NCBI GenBank assembly: GCA_002495055.1
Contig: DADR01000024.1
Span: forward strand, 96,545-160,544
Origin: Methanoregula sp. UBA247
Lineage (GTDB): Archaea > Halobacteriota > Methanomicrobia > Methanomicrobiales > Methanospirillaceae
Length of the DNA stretch: 64,000 nt
Direction of reading: 5' to 3'
The first letter of the stretch is position 1. Each line of letters begins with the position of its first letter. Position numbers and translations under genes: made by a program. Shown piece after piece: positions 32,693-42,545 of the stretch. A model generated the notes under the pieces. That model saw only the letters and a list, made by a program, of their open reading frames with translations, had not been told where the DNA came from and did no database searches.

Positions 32693-33485
32693 ACGCGCAC
32701 AGCTTGCGATGATGCTGGAAGTCTGCGCTTATCCCAAACCGGGAAACGTTGACCGTTGTCATGACTATCCTGATACCCGTCTTGAACATTTTCTGGCGTC
32801 AACACTATTCGCACGGCAAGCGTTAGAAGAGGCCGAGAGCGGTGAAGGGCGAATCGGAGAGATAATCAGGCATGCAGTCCGTGACACAAATTGCCATGAA
32901 GGAGGTAACACACATTTTGGCGCATTTATTCTCCTGATTCCCCTTATCTTTGGTGAGGGCATTCCCGGGGCATTGGCTGCTATAGAAAAGACCGATGTAT
33001 CGGATGCAGTAGCATTCTATAAAGCCTTTGCAATGACCTCCGTGAAGATGAATGCGGCAGATGAACTGGATGTGCATGATCCCCACACTCTTACCGTAAT
33101 CCGGGACCGGGATATGACTCTCCTTGATATTATGCGGCATTCGGCGGCAAATGATATGGTTGCCCGTGAGTGGGTGACGGGATTCCCCCTGACGCGGCGG
33201 GGAGCTGATCTTCTTAAACACTTCGGCCCGGGCAGGACCGCCATTGTCAATACCTATCTCACTCTCCTTGCCTCTGAACCGGATACCTTCATTATCAAAA
33301 AACACGGTCCTGCAGTTGCGCAGGAAACCATGCTTAAGGCCCGCGAGGTCCTTGACGGCAGATACTCCCTGGAGGATTTCGATGCTGATTGTATTGAAAG
33401 GGATATCAACCCGGGTTCAACGGCTGATATCATCATCTCTTCACTCTTTATTGCACTGGGGGAGGGATGGCAGTGGGATTATTAA
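32679..33485 (+). CDS. CitG/MdcB-like triphosphoribosyl-dephospho-CoA synthase family protein
   Basis: 268 residues from ATG 32679, overlapping the preceding stop by 14 bases. LEVCAYPKPGNVDRCHDYPDT and HEGGNTHFGAFILLIPL are the conserved blocks of the family, which in bacteria makes the prosthetic group of citrate lyase or malonate decarboxylase. Methanogens lack those enzymes, so the product here (perhaps a CoA- or tetrahydromethanopterin-related phosphoribosyl compound) is unknown. The tight link to marker 9 and DUF447 suggests a shared pathway. Confidence 0.85.
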   Translation: MKAAERAQLAMMLEVCAYPKPGNVDRCHDYPDTRLEHFLASTLFARQALEEAESGEGRIGEIIRHAVRDTNCHEGGNTHFGAFILLIPLIFGEGIPGALAAIEKTDVSDAVAFYKAFAMTSVKMNAADELDVHDPHTLTVIRDRDMTLLDIMRHSAANDMVAREWVTGFPLTRRGADLLKHFGPGRTAIVNTYLTLLASEPDTFIIKKHGPAVAQETMLKAREVLDGRYSLEDFDADCIERDINPGSTADIIISSLFIALGEGWQWDY

Positions 33486-34024
33486 AGAGCGGCATAAATG
33501 AAGTGATCGCTACTACCGTGTTCAATGCTGCACCTATGGGTATTCATTACCGCGAAGGAAAAGCCAGCATGGTGCTCTTTCTTGGGAGCAACACAGCAGA
33601 TAACATTGAGCGTGACGGGTGGGTTGTTGCCAATTTTGTACATGATCCTGTTATCTATGTAAAGACGGCGTTTGAAGATCTGCCCCGGAATTCTTTTATT
33701 GAAGAACAGGTCGCAAAAAAGACCGTCATGAGACTCGCGGGTGCTGATGCATGGGCAGCGTTCTCGGCAACTATTGTCCGCAAAACGCATGAGTCAATGA
33801 TGGTCCATCTCACGCTGGAAAAGGAGATCATCGAAGAAGTGGTGGTTCATCCGGTGAACCGGGCATTCAATAATATAATCGACGCTACCGTGCATGCTAC
33901 ACGATACAAAGAGAATCGTGATCCGGAATTAAAAAAGCGGATCGATTATCATATAGGCATTATTCACAAATGTGCAGGAAAACAAGAAGCAGAAGCGCTG
34001 GATCTGTTGTTGAAGTATATTTAA
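33467..34024 (+). CDS. DUF447 family protein (flavin-binding split-barrel fold)
   Basis: 185 residues, starting MAVGLLKSGINEVIATTVF, typical of DUF447 proteins, which have an FMN-binding split barrel. GGAGGG lies directly before the ATG, and the gene overlaps the CitG-like gene by 19 bases. Function unknown; it forms a cotranslated trio with the two genes upstream. Confidence 0.82.
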   Translation: MAVGLLKSGINEVIATTVFNAAPMGIHYREGKASMVLFLGSNTADNIERDGWVVANFVHDPVIYVKTAFEDLPRNSFIEEQVAKKTVMRLAGADAWAAFSATIVRKTHESMMVHLTLEKEIIEEVVVHPVNRAFNNIIDATVHATRYKENRDPELKKRIDYHIGIIHKCAGKQEAEALDLLLKYI

Positions 34025-34137
34025 AAGCAGCAGAGGTTTTTTAGTTTCCCTCATGTTGGAATCATTGATGGCTCACGACTCAATTACCTTGATAAAACTA
34101 AAAGAAACTCTTGTAAAAAATCCGTTTTTTAACCTGA

Positions 34138-35133
34138 TCAGCAAACTCGGGGCACGGGGTCACCTATTGGCGGCTCAATGTATCGCTCGCCACCGATCAG
34201 TGTTTCCATAATAACATGCGCACCTTTCGTCACGGTTCCGACAACTGCTGCATCTTTTCCATACTTATGTGAGTGAAGGGCTGCGAGGATCGTGTCCACA
34301 CTGGATGCTGGAACCCCCATAACGACCTTCCCTTCATTGGCAACTTCAAGCGGATCGATTCCAAGCATTGCTGCAGCACTCCTGACGCTTTTTCGGATGG
34401 GGAGCGCTTCTTCCTGGATCCGGATGCCCGCACCACTCTTTCTTGCCATCTCATTGATAGCACTTGCAAATCCACCCCGCGTCGGATCTTTCATCGCATG
34501 GATAGTTCCGGCATCGAGCACATTTTCCATCATCCCCCAAAGTGGTGCAACATCGGACCTGATCTGCTCTCCGAGATCGAATCCCTCCCGGTGTGCCATG
34601 ATCGCTATACCATGATCGCCAAGGGTACCTGAAACGATGATCACATCCCCCGGTACAAGACCATTGTCCCGAACAACCTTCTGTGCGACGCCTATCCCGG
34701 AAGTATTAATCACGATGCCGTCAAGTGCTCCCTTCTCCATCACTTTTGTGTCGCCGGTCACAAGGTTTGCCCCGACTTCGCCGAGTGCTTCATCCATGGA
34801 AGATACGATCTTTGCGAGATCATCAACTTCAAATCCCTCTTCAATGATCATGCCGCAGGAAAGTGCAACCGGTCGTCCTCCCATCATCGCAAGATCGTTG
34901 ATTGTCCCACAGACAGAGATCCTGCCTATATCACCACCAGGAAAAAAAATGGGGCGGACAACGTGTGAATCAGTTGTAAAAACAAGATTTGTTCCACCTA
35001 ACGGTATCACTGCTCCGTCATCCATTGCTTCAAGCCCGATCCCGCCGGCGTTGTTGTTTTTGAATTTTGTGAGCGTCTGTAAAAGTTCCCCCATCACTTC
35101 CCCGCCGGCTCCGTGCATCATGTTGACCTTCAT
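34138..35133 (-). CDS. hypE: Hydrogenase maturation protein HypE
   Basis: ATP-dependent dehydratase that turns the carbamoyl group on its own C-terminal Cys into thiocyanate for the cyanide ligands of [NiFe] hydrogenase. 331 residues, PurM/AIR-synthase fold (MMHGAGGEVMGELL, DPTRGGFASAINEMA), ending in the required PRVC. Last gene of hypC-hypA-hypE; hypF, hypB and hypD are not in this window. Confidence 0.97.
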   Translation of the reverse strand: MKVNMMHGAGGEVMGELLQTLTKFKNNNAGGIGLEAMDDGAVIPLGGTNLVFTTDSHVVRPIFFPGGDIGRISVCGTINDLAMMGGRPVALSCGMIIEEGFEVDDLAKIVSSMDEALGEVGANLVTGDTKVMEKGALDGIVINTSGIGVAQKVVRDNGLVPGDVIIVSGTLGDHGIAIMAHREGFDLGEQIRSDVAPLWGMMENVLDAGTIHAMKDPTRGGFASAINEMARKSGAGIRIQEEALPIRKSVRSAAAMLGIDPLEVANEGKVVMGVPASSVDTILAALHSHKYGKDAAVVGTVTKGAHVIMETLIGGERYIEPPIGDPVPRVC

Positions 35134-35475
35134 TTAGTCAGCCACCTCAATTTCTACATTCGTGACTACGATTTCCCTGCCTTTAATCAGTTCGGGGAGT
35201 GCACCACATTTCGGGCAGACGAAAATTTCATCACCGGCATATCCGCACGAACACCTTGTCTGGGGGGACATCTCGTTGCATTCGAGCACCGCTGCTGTAA
35301 AAAGGGGATCTTCTTCTTTGATCATATCGAAAAGAAATACTACCTGCTCCGGGTTCACCATTGCCATCTTTCCCACTTCAACGCTAACCTTCTTTACCTG
35401 GGTTGCATTGTTCTCAATTGCTGCCCTGCGGGAAGTTACGTACAGGTCATAAGCAATGGTGTACTCGTGCATCAA
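35134..35475 (-). CDS. hypA: Hydrogenase/urease nickel incorporation protein HypA
   Basis: Nickel metallochaperone for [NiFe] hydrogenase, 113 residues. N-terminal MHEYTIAYD supplies the nickel-binding His; the second ATG (35472) gives the usual start and lies on the hypC stop. The zinc site is the CxC ... CPKCG set (CSCGYAGDEIFVCPKCG). Directly abuts hypE. Confidence 0.96.
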   Translation of the reverse strand: MMHEYTIAYDLYVTSRRAAIENNATQVKKVSVEVGKMAMVNPEQVVFLFDMIKEEDPLFTAAVLECNEMSPQTRCSCGYAGDEIFVCPKCGALPELIKGREIVVTNVEIEVAD

Positions 35476-35696
35476 CCCTCCATCGCAGCATAAACCTGTT
35501 TGAAGATCTCCCGCGTCTCCAGGCCTTCTTCGCGCGATAGCCTCTGAATCGCAAAACCTACATGCACGAGAACGAACTCGCCGATCTTAACATCTACGAG
35601 ATCGAGCCTGACCTCCTGTCTGAGATCGCCATAATCCACAAGCCCGATATTTCCCTCCCTTATTTCAAGTACTTCAGCGGGAACTGCAACGCACAT
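35472..35696 (-). CDS. hypC: Hydrogenase assembly chaperone HypC
   Basis: 74-residue HypC/HybG/HupF chaperone that carries the Fe(CN)2CO group with HypD. Starts MCVAVPAEVLEI with the essential Cys2; VHVGFAIQRLSREEG is the conserved C-terminal block. First gene of the small hyp operon, four-base overlap with hypA. Confidence 0.96.
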   Translation of the reverse strand: MCVAVPAEVLEIREGNIGLVDYGDLRQEVRLDLVDVKIGEFVLVHVGFAIQRLSREEGLETREIFKQVYAAMEG

Positions 35697-36205
35697 CTAT
35701 GATCCTCTGGAATATCCAACTCATACGTTTGAGGTTCAACCACATAAAAACAGTGATACTACGTTAAAAATGGTCAAGGGGATTTTCGGGCATCGTTTAT
35801 TTCACGTTTACCTCCAGCAATCATGAATGCAAAAAATGGTTTCGGTATTATTACAATCTCAGCAACCAGCTCTTCTCAACCGTAAGTATTCGAGCTAAAA
35901 CATACCGGATCAATTCATTTGCACACGAGTCTATCCCCAACGTGCTGCGAAAGCAGCGGAATTTATGATCGGTCATCAACCGCAATCGCAGCCCCTGATG
36001 TAAGGACAGATGCAAGTATCATCATGAAGGCATGACCACCATTTTCGGTGCCATACCTTGGGGGATTTATGGACGTTTAACTGGATATGATTACTATGAA
36101 GCGGGGAGAGTATTCCGTTATAAAATGTTCTAAAAATTATAAATTGACGAAATATTTATTGTTGTCCCCGAATATTCCTGCGTGTCCATGGGCGGAGTGG
36201 CTCTG
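35697..36205. other. Intergenic region, about 500 bp
   Basis: Contains the hypC promoter and that of the next small gene. Short codon strings (for example around 35941-36050, plus strand) look like remnants of coding sequence broken by stops, but I cannot name a parent gene. No RNA gene or clear repeat seen. Confidence 0.3.
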
Positions 36206-36427
36206 ATGATTATAAAGTACGGTAAATCCGCCAGGAGGGAGAGGGCGTTACCACCCCCTTGCCCCATTATGGAAGCCCGGGTTATTGTTAGAGAAGTGGC
36301 AGAAGGTACGTGCTCGTGTTCAGCGCGAGGACCTTTGCATGTTGTTGAGATTAATGGAGAAAGAAATCTTTATTGCACGGACTGTACTGTTCGACTGATA
36401 GGAGTCGATCAGGCCTCTATGTTCTGA
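36206..36427 (+). CDS. Small CxC/CxxC protein (73 aa)
   Basis: From ATG 36206, with GGAG eight bases upstream; the frame extends to 36182 but that start lacks a site. A basic N-terminus (KYGKSARRERALPPP) precedes a likely zinc-binding part: CSCSARGPLHVVEING ... YCTDC. Unassigned. Confidence 0.5.
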   Translation: MIIKYGKSARRERALPPPCPIMEARVIVREVAEGTCSCSARGPLHVVEINGERNLYCTDCTVRLIGVDQASMF

Positions 36428-36913
36428 TAAGGATTTTATCGTTATTTTTTTCCTGCAGATTTCTCGATGTAACTTTTTTTTAGAATATTTTCTCTGATTT
36501 TGATATCACTCAGGCTTTAGTCTGGTAACAAGAGAACATGGACTTTCATACAGCCTTGCGGCATATCAACACCGCTTTGGAGTAAACCATGAGGGGTGCC
36601 CCAGACGAATGCGTACACAACGGCAGGAGATCACATAATAACGATCCGGGCACCTGATGAAAACAGCAATGGTGCTCGGCAAGGTATCCACCTGATAGAG
36701 TAAGTATGGGAATAAGGACATTGGGCATTGTGGTCGTGATCCGATTACAAGCACACTGGAAAAAATTGTCTCAATACTCTGCTTTTGGGTTTTGTCGGAT
36801 TTATAAAAACGATCTCCTGTATTGTTGCAGGGGTGTGTTTGTTGCATCAGGCAGAGGGGTGCGTTGCATCCCTGTTTTTTATAAAGGTCAGAATTAGGTA
36901 CCCTCAATGCTTA
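36428..36913. other. Intergenic region, about 490 bp
   Basis: Several overlapping short frames on both strands, none with a ribosome binding site plus protein-like composition. I see no gene, repeat or RNA here that I can support. Confidence 0.35.
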
Positions 36914-36998
36914 CGCCGGGGAAGAGATTTGAACTCTTGAGGTGCAGGGCACCAGTAGCTTTCAAGGCTACCGCCTTCCCGGACTAGACTACCCCGGC
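36914..36998 (-). tRNA. tRNA-Ser (anticodon TGA)
   Basis: On the minus strand the acceptor stem GCCGGGG pairs with CCCCGGC. The anticodon stem GTAGC/GCTAC encloses CTTGAAA, anticodon TGA. A long variable arm (TGGTGCCCTGCACC) confirms the class II serine tRNA. Discriminator G. Confidence 0.95.
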
Positions 36999-37259
36999 AG
37001 TGCTCCATATGTTAGGTGTCCGATATAAAAAAGGCTTCTTTATCGATCAATAAGATATGATTTTTTTTAATACAAAAAACCTGCGGGGAGGTTTATCCCG
37101 TTTTTCGGCCACGTGCAATAACCATAAAAGTCAGGGAACATATCTTACCAACAGGAAGGAAAGAAATGTTCGTCATCATTCAGGAGAGTGAAATGTTTAT
37201 TTTTATCATCCCTATAAAAAAAATTTCAATAGATAAATTCATTCTGAATTGAAAATTTT

Positions 37260-38348
37260 TTAGAATTTTTTTCTCATTATTAACACTGCGATTGTAAAAG
37301 CTGCGACACCCAGCCCGGGTAAGACCGGAGACTCGGGTGTACCAGTTGGAGTATTTTGGGGAATTGCAGCAGCAAAAGGTTCGGGGACAGTTGAGATTAT
37401 GTCAACGGAAAGGGCATTTTCTGCATAAATAAAAATTTCGCTGTTCACGGAGGATTTTACCGGATATACTTTGATAAACAGCGTTTTCCCCTTACCCGGC
37501 AGCAGGATCTGTTCTGGGTATTGTTCACCTTGTCCATTCACCAGCTGGATAACCCCCTTGTCATCAACATATTCGATAACCCAGTCAATAGATGAAGAAG
37601 TATGAATGGTGACTTGCCCAAAACCGGTTTTTATCGCAAAATAAGCAGGATTGTCCCGCGACGATTTCGTGTGAGCTGATAAAACAGAAACGGTAGTTGC
37701 TGCCGGAGTCGGGGCTGATGTCAGGGATTGTTGTCCTTTAATTGTGATTATGCGTTTTCCCACATATCCACGGGCATCAGTGAAACTGACTTCAAAATCG
37801 CCAGGTTCTGAAATAGGCACATCTGTGGTAAAAGTTCCCTGATAGTTAGTATTGATATAGCGGGGTCCGAATACCACCACATTATCCGGGCCGATAACTT
37901 CAATCTGGACACCGGAATTTTCGTCACCTTTGATCGTCCCGGAAATGAAAATCTTTCCATTGAAATTCTGGGTGGTGGGAGAGTTCAGCTGTATATCATC
38001 CGAACGATCGACCAGGTACACAACACGCATGGAAATCGAATCCCCCATACCATTCGTCGGAACTTCGACTTTGTACATTCCGGTTTTTAACCCGGTCGTA
38101 TCAAAAACTGCACGGAAACTGTAGTCAGACTGGACGTAGACAATTTTGCGTTTAATCTCCGTCGTTGTTGTAAGCTGATAATAGAGGACTACATCAATAG
38201 GTGTACCAATACCAAAGGTAGTCGTCCCATTAACAATGAGGGGTTTTCCTATGGGGAGTGATTCGGGAGCATCGATATTAACCCGATACGCCGATGCGAA
38301 TCCCACCAGAAAGAAAAGTCCCAGCATCAGCAGGACGATCTTTTTCAT
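37260..38348 (-). CDS. Secreted surface protein with C-terminal membrane anchor
   Basis: 362 residues: signal peptide (MKKIVLLMLGLFFLVGFASA), then three or four Ig-like beta domains (for example RVNIDAPESLPIGKPLIVNGT; GKIFISGTIKGDENSGVQIEV), a Pro/Thr linker, and a C-terminal hydrophobic segment followed by RKKF (GLGVAAFTIAVLIMRKKF). This is the usual layout of a methanogen S-layer-associated protein. The PESPVLPGLG turn before the anchor recalls archaeosortase sorting signals, but I cannot assign a class. Confidence 0.82.
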   Translation of the reverse strand: MKKIVLLMLGLFFLVGFASAYRVNIDAPESLPIGKPLIVNGTTTFGIGTPIDVVLYYQLTTTTEIKRKIVYVQSDYSFRAVFDTTGLKTGMYKVEVPTNGMGDSISMRVVYLVDRSDDIQLNSPTTQNFNGKIFISGTIKGDENSGVQIEVIGPDNVVVFGPRYINTNYQGTFTTDVPISEPGDFEVSFTDARGYVGKRIITIKGQQSLTSAPTPAATTVSVLSAHTKSSRDNPAYFAIKTGFGQVTIHTSSSIDWVIEYVDDKGVIQLVNGQGEQYPEQILLPGKGKTLFIKVYPVKSSVNSEIFIYAENALSVDIISTVPEPFAAAIPQNTPTGTPESPVLPGLGVAAFTIAVLIMRKKF

Positions 38349-38370
38349 CTATATACGTTCAACTATTAGG

Positions 38371-39366
38371 ATGTTAATGATTTCTGAACTCTTGGAAAAA
38401 CCGCTCGCGAGCTGGCAGGGACAGGAGCGCTATGGCAATGAATTGCTGACCTGCCTCACTATTATTTTTAAAAGTGCGGGATGTACGTGGTCAAAATGCA
38501 GGATGTGCAGTTATCGGCATGAGCGGTATAGCGTACAGCAAACCCCGGAGCATCTCCTCGTACACCTCCGTGCTCAACTGGCCTGGATATCCCAACAGTA
38601 TGCTTCTGAAGAATACCGCATGGTGAAAATCTTCACATCCGGGAGTTTTTTTGACCCTGACGAGATACCCCCGGCTTTCCTGTCGGATATCGCAACTACG
38701 TTTAAGGGGAAATTGATTATTGCTGAAACTCGTCCTGAATTTGTGAATGCAGAAGTACTATCGCCATTTATGGAAATGCTGGACGACGGGAGCTGGAGTA
38801 CACCGCTCTATTGTGCAATAGGACTTGAGACAAGTAGTGACAGAATTCGCGAAAAATGCATCAATAAGGGTTTTAATTTTTCTGATTTCAAAAAAGCTGC
38901 CTCAACAGCCCATTCAGTCGGTGCTGGCGTGAAAGCCTATCTCCTCTTTAAACCGCTTTTTCTCACGGAAGCAGAAGCAGTAACCGACATGAAAACTTCG
39001 ATTAAAGATGCAGCTGCTCATGCAGAAATGATCTCCATGAACCCCTGCACAGTCCAGCGAAACACTGAAATGGAGTATTACTGGAAACGGGGTGCTTACC
39101 GTCCTCCCTATCTCTGGAGTATCCTTTCACTTCTTGCAGATGCCCCCCTTCATATTACCTGTGATCCGCTCGGTGGGGGTCAGAACCGGGGACCTCACAA
39201 TTGCAAAAAGTGCGACTACGAAATAGTTCAGGGCATCCGGGATTATTCGCTGAATGCTGACCGGGACCTACTCTTTGCCCTCCTTGAAACTGCATGTGAC
39301 TGCAAAGAGGAATGGGAATATATCCTCTCTTCAGAAAAATCGTACTGTATGCCCCTTACCCGTTAA
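38371..39366 (+). CDS. Archaeosine biosynthesis radical SAM protein RaSEA
   Basis: 331 residues from ATG 38371. The cluster motif is a modified Cx4CxxC (CTWSKCRMCSYRHER), then FTSGSFFDPDEIP, LIIAETRPEFVN, AIGLETSSDRIREKCINKG and a Cys-rich end (CKKCDYEIVQGIRDY). This fits RaSEA, which with ArcS converts preQ0-lysine-modified tRNA to archaeosine at G15. Its partner is not in the window. It overlaps the next gene's stop by four bases (convergent). Confidence 0.88.
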   Translation: MLMISELLEKPLASWQGQERYGNELLTCLTIIFKSAGCTWSKCRMCSYRHERYSVQQTPEHLLVHLRAQLAWISQQYASEEYRMVKIFTSGSFFDPDEIPPAFLSDIATTFKGKLIIAETRPEFVNAEVLSPFMEMLDDGSWSTPLYCAIGLETSSDRIREKCINKGFNFSDFKKAASTAHSVGAGVKAYLLFKPLFLTEAEAVTDMKTSIKDAAAHAEMISMNPCTVQRNTEMEYYWKRGAYRPPYLWSILSLLADAPLHITCDPLGGGQNRGPHNCKKCDYEIVQGIRDYSLNADRDLLFALLETACDCKEEWEYILSSEKSYCMPLTR

Positions 39367-40622
39367 ACCAGTTTCAGGACTTTTACTTTTTTATCATGAG
39401 CGCTCTGGATCTCGAGTTGTTTAACGAGAAGCGGCAGAAATGTTCCTGCGTCGGAAACCACGCCGATAGCCTGCATGGTACCTCGATCCATGAGCTTTGT
39501 CAGTGATGTCGGGTTGATATCGACACACACTGTTTTTACATTTGAAGGCAGGCAATTACCAACAGCTATGGAATGCAGGAGTGTTGCAATCATCAGCACC
39601 ATACTGCACCCTTCAATATGTAATCTCATAGCATCCTGCGCTTGCATCACATCGGTAATTACATCAGGAAGAGGACCATCATCCCGGATTGAACCGGCCA
39701 GAACAAACGGGATATTATTCCTGACACATTCATACATAATCCCACCGGTTATTACCCCCTTTTCAACAGCATTTCTGATAGATCCCGCCCGCATGATTTC
39801 ACTAATCGCGTAAAGATGATGTTTATGGCCCCCCATGACAGGTTTTCCTGTTGAGATGTCCATACCCAGAGAAGTACCATAGAGATTGTACTCGATATCA
39901 TGGGTAGCTAGTGCGTTTCCTGCAAAGAGGACATCAATATAGCCTTTCCGAATCATTTCGGCAAGTGCATTGTCCGCTCCCGTATGAATGATGGCTGGAC
40001 CACCAACAATGGCAATCTTCCCGCCCTTCCTGCGGATATCAAGTATTTCACGTGCAATCTGGGCAATCAGGGTCTCACTCGGGCGTTCGGGAGAGACAGT
40101 GCCATGCATAAATTCAAAGGAACTGCTCTCACGTGGGCGCTCCGGGTAACTGACACTGACACCCTGCTCACCGACAACTACCAAATCACCTTTCCGTATT
40201 TTTCCAAGAGCCACAGACACCGCACGCTTCTTCACAGGATTTACTACAATAAGGAAGTCCATCTCAATAGATTCAACAGGGATCCATTCACCGTTGTATT
40301 TTACCTGGGTCGGGTGGTTGCTTGTCGTATAGAATCCCTTCGGTACAACACAATCTGATTCTGCAGGCACCAGGTACACATCTTTTACTTCAACCGGGCG
40401 GGCACCGAGGCGGTGGAGTTCTGACAGGATGGAGAGCAGTTTTTCTTTGCTGGATGCCTTTATCCGCAGGCGTGCATAACTCGGATCAGTTTTTTTCTTT
40501 CCTATATCGAATACGAGGATCTCGAAATTTCCCCCCATATCCATGACCCTGTCGAAGAGCTGCGTCATAATACCGGAATCGATAATATGACCGGCAAGCT
40601 CGATTTCCTGCGACTCCACCAT
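39363..40622 (-). CDS. Archaeal ornithine cyclodeaminase (LOR/SDH-domain family)
   Basis: 419 residues. The N-terminal LOR/SDH bifunctional-enzyme conserved region (ELAGHIIDSGIMTQLFDRVMDMGG) is joined to an NAD-binding domain (RRKGGKIAIVGGPAIIHTGA; TGKPVMGGHKHHLYAI). In Methanococcus maripaludis a member of this family converts ornithine to proline and ammonia; the same role is inferred here. Confidence 0.85.
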   Translation of the reverse strand: MVESQEIELAGHIIDSGIMTQLFDRVMDMGGNFEILVFDIGKKKTDPSYARLRIKASSKEKLLSILSELHRLGARPVEVKDVYLVPAESDCVVPKGFYTTSNHPTQVKYNGEWIPVESIEMDFLIVVNPVKKRAVSVALGKIRKGDLVVVGEQGVSVSYPERPRESSSFEFMHGTVSPERPSETLIAQIAREILDIRRKGGKIAIVGGPAIIHTGADNALAEMIRKGYIDVLFAGNALATHDIEYNLYGTSLGMDISTGKPVMGGHKHHLYAISEIMRAGSIRNAVEKGVITGGIMYECVRNNIPFVLAGSIRDDGPLPDVITDVMQAQDAMRLHIEGCSMVLMIATLLHSIAVGNCLPSNVKTVCVDINPTSLTKLMDRGTMQAIGVVSDAGTFLPLLVKQLEIQSAHDKKVKVLKLV

Positions 40623-40740
40623 AATACAGAGATCTTAGGTGAAGATCCTTTATATGCATTCCTCACAAAATATGACAGAAATACGCTTGTTTTGAGTTCT
40701 GGGGCACAGAAATGGGATGTTTGATTATTCGTTCCTGTTT

Positions 40741-41358
40741 TTAAAATCCCGGGCTCTTTTTCAGGGATTGTCGTTTTAAGAAATTTTCGGCTTTGGCAAG
40801 ATCGTCGCGGGTATTCACATTCAGGGCAATTCCGGGTTCGTTGAGCAGAATTTGAAGTTCATCCTGAGGTTGTGCGATCAGGTCCCCTCTTAAAATATTT
40901 ATCCCAACAGGACATGCATTGACTCCATCAACCTGTTCCTGATAAGGCATACTGCACCGGAATGAATGGACTACATCAGCCGGAACCCATGTTGAACAGG
41001 CATCTTTTCCAGAAAAACGGTATGCTTCACCGATTTTGATAATAATTTCTGCGGTAATGCAGGGAATATCAGACACACATACAAAAAGGCTGTGGCGTTC
41101 ATCGAGGATTTTTACTGCGTCAACCATATCGTTTATGTAATCCCCACTTTCAGTCTTAATGAAATCGATGCCCTGTGCCCGGCACCAGTTCATGGTCATG
41201 GGGGTCTTTGGAGATGCAGCCACAACAGGTTCTAATCCGGCTGTGATGAAAGCATCTATGACATATTGGATCATGGGTTGTCCACAAAGGGAAATCAGAG
41301 GTTTTTCTCCCAGATTGATCCGGCTCCCAAGACCACCTGCCATAATCAGCGCACGCAT
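40741..41358 (-). CDS. cobY: Adenosylcobinamide-phosphate guanylyltransferase
   Basis: GTP-dependent nucleotidyltransferase of the archaeal cobamide pathway, 205 residues. RALIMAGGLGSRINLGEKPLI is the NTP-binding start, SDIPCITAEI the metal site. It overlaps cobD by 13 bases, which supports CobY over other nucleotidyltransferases. Confidence 0.86.
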   Translation of the reverse strand: MRALIMAGGLGSRINLGEKPLISLCGQPMIQYVIDAFITAGLEPVVAASPKTPMTMNWCRAQGIDFIKTESGDYINDMVDAVKILDERHSLFVCVSDIPCITAEIIIKIGEAYRFSGKDACSTWVPADVVHSFRCSMPYQEQVDGVNACPVGINILRGDLIAQPQDELQILLNEPGIALNVNTRDDLAKAENFLKRQSLKKSPGF

Positions 41359-42347
41359 GCTGACAGAGCCTCCAGAAGAAGCCGGTTTTCAGCCGGTGTT
41401 CTGACAGCTACACGAATACAGGTGGGCAATCCAAATGACGTGCAGTCACGTACGAGAATATCATGGTGGAGAAGTCCAGCGCATAACGGTGCTGCATCTC
41501 TACCGCAATCCACGAGAATAAAATTTGCAGACGATGGATTGCAGTGAAGACCAAGCCGTTCAATCCCTGCAGTGAGCCTTTCGCGTTCCTGTACAATGGC
41601 AGCACGGGATGCAGTCAGCTTATCCATGTGCTTAAACGCCTCCAATGCAAAAGATTCAGCAAAGGCATTTACACTCCATGGAGGTCTGGTGATCTCAATT
41701 TTATCAATAAGGGCAGGGTCCCCAAATCCGTATCCGAATCGGATACCGGGTATCGAAAAGCTTTTTGTCAGTGAATGCAACACAAAAAGATTCGGATCAC
41801 GTACATCTGCCAGCGTCTGCGTGGGATCAGCCAGTTCTATGAAGGCCTCATCACAGAAAAGCATGCCATTGTGTGATTTCACCCTGCTGAGAAGACTTTT
41901 CAGTTCAGGTTTTTTATACAGAATACCGGTCGGATTATTCGGGTTGCATATAAACAGAACGTCTGCATCATGAGCATTTTTTATCCTGCGTGCCCCAGCA
42001 AGACGGGCCGATAGTTCGTACTCCCCAAAGGTTGGTGATTCAATAAAAAATTTTTTTCTCTTTCCCTTTAGTGCAACCGAACAGAACACCCGGATAAGCT
42101 CGATCGATCCATTCCCGACACATATTTCATCAGAATCACGGTGAAAAGTACGTGCGATTCGATCTTTAAGCGCAAAATACGTGTCATCAGGGTAATAGGT
42201 CAGATATGCAGGGTCACAATTCCAATTAAACTGAGGGGGGAAGGGATTGGTGCTCGCGCTGAAATCCATGACATTTTTCTTGGATTTTTCACGCTGTCGC
42301 TTTCCGGTGCCGCCATGAATATCGCGTTTTGGAAAGAAAATTACCAT
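41346..42347 (-). CDS. cobD: Threonine-phosphate decarboxylase / histidinol-phosphate aminotransferase-like
   Basis: PLP enzyme (fold type I) of 333 residues that makes aminopropanol phosphate for the cobamide nucleotide loop. MDFSASTNPFPPQ, FICNPNNPTGILY, FCDEAFIEL and the PLP lysine in SLTKSFSIPGIRFGY are visible. HisC is a close relative; the overlap with cobY favours CobD. Confidence 0.87.
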   Translation of the reverse strand: MVIFFPKRDIHGGTGKRQREKSKKNVMDFSASTNPFPPQFNWNCDPAYLTYYPDDTYFALKDRIARTFHRDSDEICVGNGSIELIRVFCSVALKGKRKKFFIESPTFGEYELSARLAGARRIKNAHDADVLFICNPNNPTGILYKKPELKSLLSRVKSHNGMLFCDEAFIELADPTQTLADVRDPNLFVLHSLTKSFSIPGIRFGYGFGDPALIDKIEITRPPWSVNAFAESFALEAFKHMDKLTASRAAIVQERERLTAGIERLGLHCNPSSANFILVDCGRDAAPLCAGLLHHDILVRDCTSFGLPTCIRVAVRTPAENRLLLEALSACVR

Positions 42348-42490
42348 AAATAATCCTTTTTTTCCTGAAATACTTGGATTGGCTGTCTAAAATATGTTTT
42401 GAGCTGGATATCCTAACAAAGAAGAAGATTTTTATACATGCATAGTTAATTTTTGATCATCTGGTTAAGTCAGACACAAAGGTTCTCTTT

Positions 42491-42528
42491 GTCAGACATA
42501 TGAATGACAAATGACAGACATATGTCAG
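42491..42528. promoter_or_regulatory. Twin operator-like repeats before the RHH-ftsZ operon
   Basis: GTCAGACATATGAATGAC (42491-42508) and ATGACAGACATATGTCAG (42511-42528) are 20 bases apart and share GACATATG. The second contains the perfect palindrome GACATATGTC. Two copies at about two helical turns upstream of a ribbon-helix-helix gene suggest autoregulation by that protein. Confidence 0.55.
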
Positions 42529-42545
42529 AAATGTGAGATACAATC

